DNA of 26,998 nt from Halovenus sp. (GTDB taxonomy: Archaea; Halobacteriota; Halobacteria; Halobacteriales; Haloarculaceae), in NCBI GenBank assembly GCA_028275145.1, contig JAQCNG010000011.1, forward strand, positions 1 through 26,998, given 5' to 3'. Made by a program: the position numbers and the translations under genes. Below, piece after piece: positions 23,993 to 26,998 of the stretch. The notes below the pieces were generated by a model. It ran no database searches, was not told where the DNA came from, and saw nothing but the letters and a program-made list of their open reading frames with translations. Within the stretch, counting starts at the first letter, position 1. The number at the start of each line of letters is the position of its first letter.

Positions 23993-24583
23993 ATGAGGCC
24001 AGCGGATGCAGGACCACTCCCGCCCACACACCAGCGACCGGTCGACCCCGAGTTCGCGCTCGATTCGGACTATCGGCGGCGTCTCGCGGACCTGGGGCAG
24101 GCCCAGTACGACGCGGCAAAGCGGGGTGACCGCGGACAGGTGAACCAGTTACGCTCGCGGCTCGTCGAGGAGTCGCCAGTCGGCGCGGGTGTTGGCCGGG
24201 TGGTCTACCCGCTGCCGGAGTCTGCCTACACCGGTGGCCGGTACGGCGCGTACGTGCTCAAGTTGCCCGTGCCCGACCACCACGACCGGTACGGGTTCGA
24301 CCGCGACGGGCGGACACAGAACCGCATGGAGTCCACACTCTGGGAGCGACACCACACTGGCTGGCTCGTGCCCGTCGTCGCGGCCGACCAGCGCGGCCAG
24401 TGGCTCGTCATGCCCAGAGGCCAACCGGTCGGGCGCGACCCGGACTGGCTCGACACCTGGCAGAGCGGGTTCGTCGATGCCCACGACCTCGGGTCGACAC
24501 ACGGGGCGGACCTCCTGGCGGAGAACATCGTGCTCCTGGACGAACAGCCACGCCTCTGTGATTACGGGGTGCTGTCGAGTTGA
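23993..24583 (+). CDS. Miniature protein-kinase-fold protein, unknown function
   Basis: 196 residues, not assigned to a named family. The order of motifs is that of the protein kinase/aminoglycoside kinase fold: AYVLKL with Lys90 (the ATP-phosphate Lys), RMESTLWE with Glu113 (helix C), a hinge-like QWLVMPRG, then HGADLLAENIV (His170, Asp173, Asn178, catalytic-loop-like), and CDYG (Asp190, the DFG equivalent). The spacing between Lys and the catalytic loop is short, and almost nothing follows DYG, so the substrate lobe is minimal. It could be a small ATP-dependent kinase or a degenerate pseudokinase. It follows glpK2 after 106 bp, same strand. An alternative ATG is at 23960. Confidence 0.65.
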   Translation: MRPADAGPLPPTHQRPVDPEFALDSDYRRRLADLGQAQYDAAKRGDRGQVNQLRSRLVEESPVGAGVGRVVYPLPESAYTGGRYGAYVLKLPVPDHHDRYGFDRDGRTQNRMESTLWERHHTGWLVPVVAADQRGQWLVMPRGQPVGRDPDWLDTWQSGFVDAHDLGSTHGADLLAENIVLLDEQPRLCDYGVLSS

Positions 24584-24625
24584 GACTCCCGGCCTGGCAC
24601 AGAGTGTGCGCGTGGCAGACGCCTG

Positions 24626-25591
24626 TCAGAACTGACGCAGCGACGTCTGGTTTTGCTTGAGCGCGGTGGCGTCGAAGCCGCGGGTGGTCAACGCTGTCGC
24701 CAGTTCCTCCGCGAACCCGTGCTGGGTGTACACCCGCTCGGGGTCGACCGTCTCGACCAGTTCGAGGAGTTCGGTGAAATCACAGTGGTCCGACAGCGGG
24801 AAGGTGACGTCGAAGTCGCCGCGGAACCTGAACGAGTCGTCGATGGCCCACCCCGAGAAGCCCGCCGTGACCGCGCCGCTCTCGCTGGCGAGGCGGTCGA
24901 CCCAGTCGATTCGGCCGCTGGTCATCGGCAACACGAGCGCATCCCCCGGGCGGAGGTCGGTGTCGTCGAACGCCTCGGCCGGGAACGTGACCCCGAGGGC
25001 CTGCTCGATTGGCTCGTTGATGCGGAGGACCCCCTCGGTCGTCAGCACGCGGGCACGACCCGCCCGCTCGGCCAGCAACTGGAGCTTCTGGGCACGCCCG
25101 AACGCGTAGCCCAGCAACAACACTGGCTGCTCTGTCTCCCGGAGCCAGTCGAGAATCTCCGCGACAACCTCCGCGTGCGGGGGGAACCTGTACTCGGGTT
25201 TGCCGTAGGTTGCCTCGACGACGAGTACGTCCGCGTCCGGGGGCTCGAACCCATCGAGGTAGTGACGCGACCGCACGGAGACGTCACCGGTGTAACAGTA
25301 GCGGGTCCCGTCCGGGTCCTCCACCAGTATCGCCTGCGACCCGGCGACGTGGCCGGCCGGCCGCAGTTCGACCCGTGGCTCCGAGGCGCTCCGGAGAGTG
25401 CCGTCCATCCGCGACGTGCCGATTGCGGCCGTGAGTTCGGAGCAGACGGCCGTCGTCCCGTCGGCCGGCAGGTGGTCGCCGTGGGCGTGGCTCACAGCTG
25501 TGACGTCCCCGTCGGGTTCGTCCGCGTCACAGACGATACGCGTCCCGTCCGAGAGTTCGATGTCGATTCCGTCGCGGTACTGGACTGTCAC
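24626..25591 (-). CDS. DNA-ligase-associated exonuclease-like protein (metallo-beta-lactamase/beta-CASP fold)
   Basis: A metallo-beta-lactamase nuclease of the COG1236 (CPSF73/SNM1-like) group. Metal ligands are visible: SHAHGDH, RPAGHVAGS, CYTGDVS and the late PLSDHCDF. Beta-CASP-type landmarks follow: VEATYGKPEY, LGYAFGRAQKL, and YTQHG near the C-terminus. These resemble the exonucleases encoded beside ATP-dependent DNA ligases in bacterial Lhr-core repair operons, although automatic annotation often calls them mRNA 3'-end processing factors. It lies directly downstream of the ligase gene on the same strand, supporting a repair role. The start is uncertain: only GTG codons are available (25612, 25597, 25591); 25591 gives the usual short MTVQYRDGI-type N-terminus. 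Confidence 0.85.
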   Translation of the reverse strand: MTVQYRDGIDIELSDGTRIVCDADEPDGDVTAVSHAHGDHLPADGTTAVCSELTAAIGTSRMDGTLRSASEPRVELRPAGHVAGSQAILVEDPDGTRYCYTGDVSVRSRHYLDGFEPPDADVLVVEATYGKPEYRFPPHAEVVAEILDWLRETEQPVLLLGYAFGRAQKLQLLAERAGRARVLTTEGVLRINEPIEQALGVTFPAEAFDDTDLRPGDALVLPMTSGRIDWVDRLASESGAVTAGFSGWAIDDSFRFRGDFDVTFPLSDHCDFTELLELVETVDPERVYTQHGFAEELATALTTRGFDATALKQNQTSLRQF

Positions 25592-25657
25592 GCCCACGTG
25601 TACGGCCTGCACCGGAATCAGGGTTTGGCTCCGCCGGTCACGCTCACTCGACGGGAG

Positions 25658-26998
25658 TCACTGGGAGCCGTACAGCCGTTCCACCCGGTCGATGCTGTCG
25701 GCATCCTCGGGTGCGAGACTCTCGCGGGTGCGGAGATATCGCGGAAACCGGAGCGCGTACCCCGACCCGTACTCCGGACTCTCCTGTATCTCCTCGTACT
25801 CCACCTCGAGCACCACCGACGGCTCCAGTTCCACTGCCCGCCCGCTCTGGTCGACGACGAGACCCTCTAGTTTGTCGGTCAGTCGCTCGAGTTCGTCGTC
25901 GGTGTAACCCGTCGAGAGGCGACCGACCTCGAGCAGGTCGCCCGTCTCCGGGTCGTGACAGCCCAGATACAGTCGTCCCAGCATCTGGCTCCGGCGGCCC
26001 TCGCTGTACTTTGCTCGCGTCACCACCAGGTCGAGTGGCTCCATCGTCGGTTTGAGCTTCAGCAGCCGTCCGACGCGTCGTCCGGGCTGGTACACCGCGC
26101 CGGGATTTTTCAGCATCACCCCCTCGTGGCCGGCCGCCAGCGCCTCCCGGTAGAGCGCCGTTGCCGCCTCCGGGTCGGTTTCGGATACTGTGACCGACCG
26201 CGCACGCTCGAAGCCAGCGACACCCGCGGCCGGTTCCGGTGTGACCGCCGTGGTGACGGCATCGACCCGGTCGCGTCGCTCCCGGAACGGCTTCGACAGC
26301 AGCGGGCCGTCCTCGTACAGGCAGTCGAAGATGTGGGCCACGACCGGCAGTTCGCGGGCGGTCGCCTCGATGTCTGACTCGAGTTTTATCCGCCGGGAGA
26401 GTTGCTGGAAGGCGAGTGGCTCCCGTGCTGTCGGTTCGTCCGCGATTGTCTCCGGTGTGTACCCCACCAGTTCGGCGTCGAGGATGACCCGGTCGGCGGT
26501 GATACCCTGTTCGACCGCCCGGACGACGTCGGGGAACTGCTCGGTCACGTCCTCGAGTCGACGGGTAAACAGCGTGATATCAGGGCCGTCGACGTGTATC
26601 TGCACGCGGAACCCGTCGTACTTGTACTCACAGCGTGCGACGCCGTCTGCCGCGGCCGCGGCGACCCCCGACGAGATGTCCTCGGTTGTCTCCGCGAGCA
26701 TGACCTGGACCGGTCGACCGAGTTCGACAGACAGCCCCGCCAGCCCCTCCAGTTGCTCGTCTCTCGCGGTTCTCGCGACCACCTGGAAGTCAGTCGTCAC
26801 CTGGTAGGCCCGCTCGACGGCGTCGACGGCCTCGTCGTCGCCATCGAGAAACGCCGCCGCGATGGCGTCCCGAATCGTCCCCTGTCCGACGCCGACACGG
26901 AGGTGACCGAGTCCCGTCCGGACGACGTACCGGGCCTCCTCCGGGTCGGCGTTCGACAGCAGTCCCGCGACGGTGTCGACACGCCGGCCCTGGCTCCC
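25658..26998 (-). CDS. ligA: ATP-dependent DNA ligase, 5' end beyond the window
   Basis: An archaeal ATP-dependent DNA ligase sealing nicks in replication (Okazaki fragments) and repair. The frame is open to the window edge, and translated residues there (LSNADPEEARYVVRTGLGHLR, then VGVGQGTIRDAIAAAF) belong to the N-terminal DNA-binding domain, so the gene is truncated by the window and an internal GTG at 26800 is not the start. Adenylation motif I is EYKYDG, with the AMP-accepting Lys encoded at 26621-26623. Later motifs: LDAELVG (III), EGVMLKNP (IV) and LLKLKP (V), followed by the OB-fold (RRSQMLGRLYLG ... LRFPRYLRTRES). It is followed by the nuclease gene on the same strand, a probable operon. 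Confidence 0.95.
   Translation of the reverse strand, partial: GSQGRRVDTVAGLLSNADPEEARYVVRTGLGHLRVGVGQGTIRDAIAAAFLDGDDEAVDAVERAYQVTTDFQVVARTARDEQLEGLAGLSVELGRPVQVMLAETTEDISSGVAAAAADGVARCEYKYDGFRVQIHVDGPDITLFTRRLEDVTEQFPDVVRAVEQGITADRVILDAELVGYTPETIADEPTAREPLAFQQLSRRIKLESDIEATARELPVVAHIFDCLYEDGPLLSKPFRERRDRVDAVTTAVTPEPAAGVAGFERARSVTVSETDPEAATALYREALAAGHEGVMLKNPGAVYQPGRRVGRLLKLKPTMEPLDLVVTRAKYSEGRRSQMLGRLYLGCHDPETGDLLEVGRLSTGYTDDELERLTDKLEGLVVDQSGRAVELEPSVVLEVEYEEIQESPEYGSGYALRFPRYLRTRESLAPEDADSIDRVERLYGSQ

Noticed and set aside
1..26998. CRISPR arrays, tRNA/rRNA genes, insertion sequences, toxin-antitoxin or phage-defence genes.
   Set aside because: No regularly spaced repeats, tRNA-like cloverleaf, transposase motifs, terminal inverted repeats or defence domains were seen by eye.

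Overview
The window is chromosomal DNA of a halophilic archaeon (class Halobacteria). The evidence is high GC content, acidic lysine-poor proteins, archaeal TATA boxes centred about 25-28 bp upstream of start codons with no Shine-Dalgarno site (leaderless mRNAs), and haloarchaeal families such as a GfcR-type regulator, an archaeal DNA ligase and small Cys-rich zinc proteins. The genus cannot be fixed from this sequence alone. No tRNA, rRNA, CRISPR array, insertion sequence or prophage was seen.

Positions 1-10755 hold a central-carbon island for the semi-phosphorylative Entner-Doudoroff (ED) route. In order these are: the end of a sugar-acid dehydratase (gad) overlapping KDG kinase (kdgK); a GapN-type aldehyde dehydrogenase with pyruvate kinase (pyk) as a tight pair; convergent PEP carboxylase (ppc); the regulator gfcR; a HAD phosphatase-like protein of unknown substrate; and a DapA-family KDG/KDPG aldolase. 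Together they take gluconate-type acids via KDG and KDPG to pyruvate plus glyceraldehyde-3-phosphate, then to 3-phosphoglycerate (possibly bypassing PGK). PEP is split between pyruvate (Pyk) and oxaloacetate (Ppc). Palindromic sites of the TACT-N7-GAGT(A/T) type precede gapN-pyk and ppc and suggest a shared sugar-responsive regulator.

Positions 10778-18154 hold the glycerol locus: glpABC (membrane-linked glycerol-3-phosphate dehydrogenase) divergent from glpK plus a multi-pass membrane protein of the haloarchaeal 'GlpX' type, a putative glycerol facilitator unlike aquaporins. The 307-bp divergent promoter has several inverted repeats around the glpK TATA box and start site.

Positions 18294-24583 are a mixed region of mostly single genes: small membrane proteins, a universal stress protein, two Cys-rich mini-proteins, a divergent Orc1/Cdc6-like AAA+ ATPase with no visible origin repeats, an FKBP/SlyD-like prolyl isomerase, a second glycerol kinase closely related to the first, and a miniature kinase-fold protein. 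Positions 24626-26998 carry a beta-CASP/metallo-beta-lactamase nuclease downstream of an ATP-dependent DNA ligase, a likely DNA-repair pair. The ligase runs off the right edge.

Candidates for undescribed biology are the shared operator set linking ED, PEP and glycerol promoters, the glpK leader structure, the non-aquaporin GlpX, the HAD protein beside the aldolase, the second glycerol kinase with changed active-site-loop residues, and the mini kinase-like protein.
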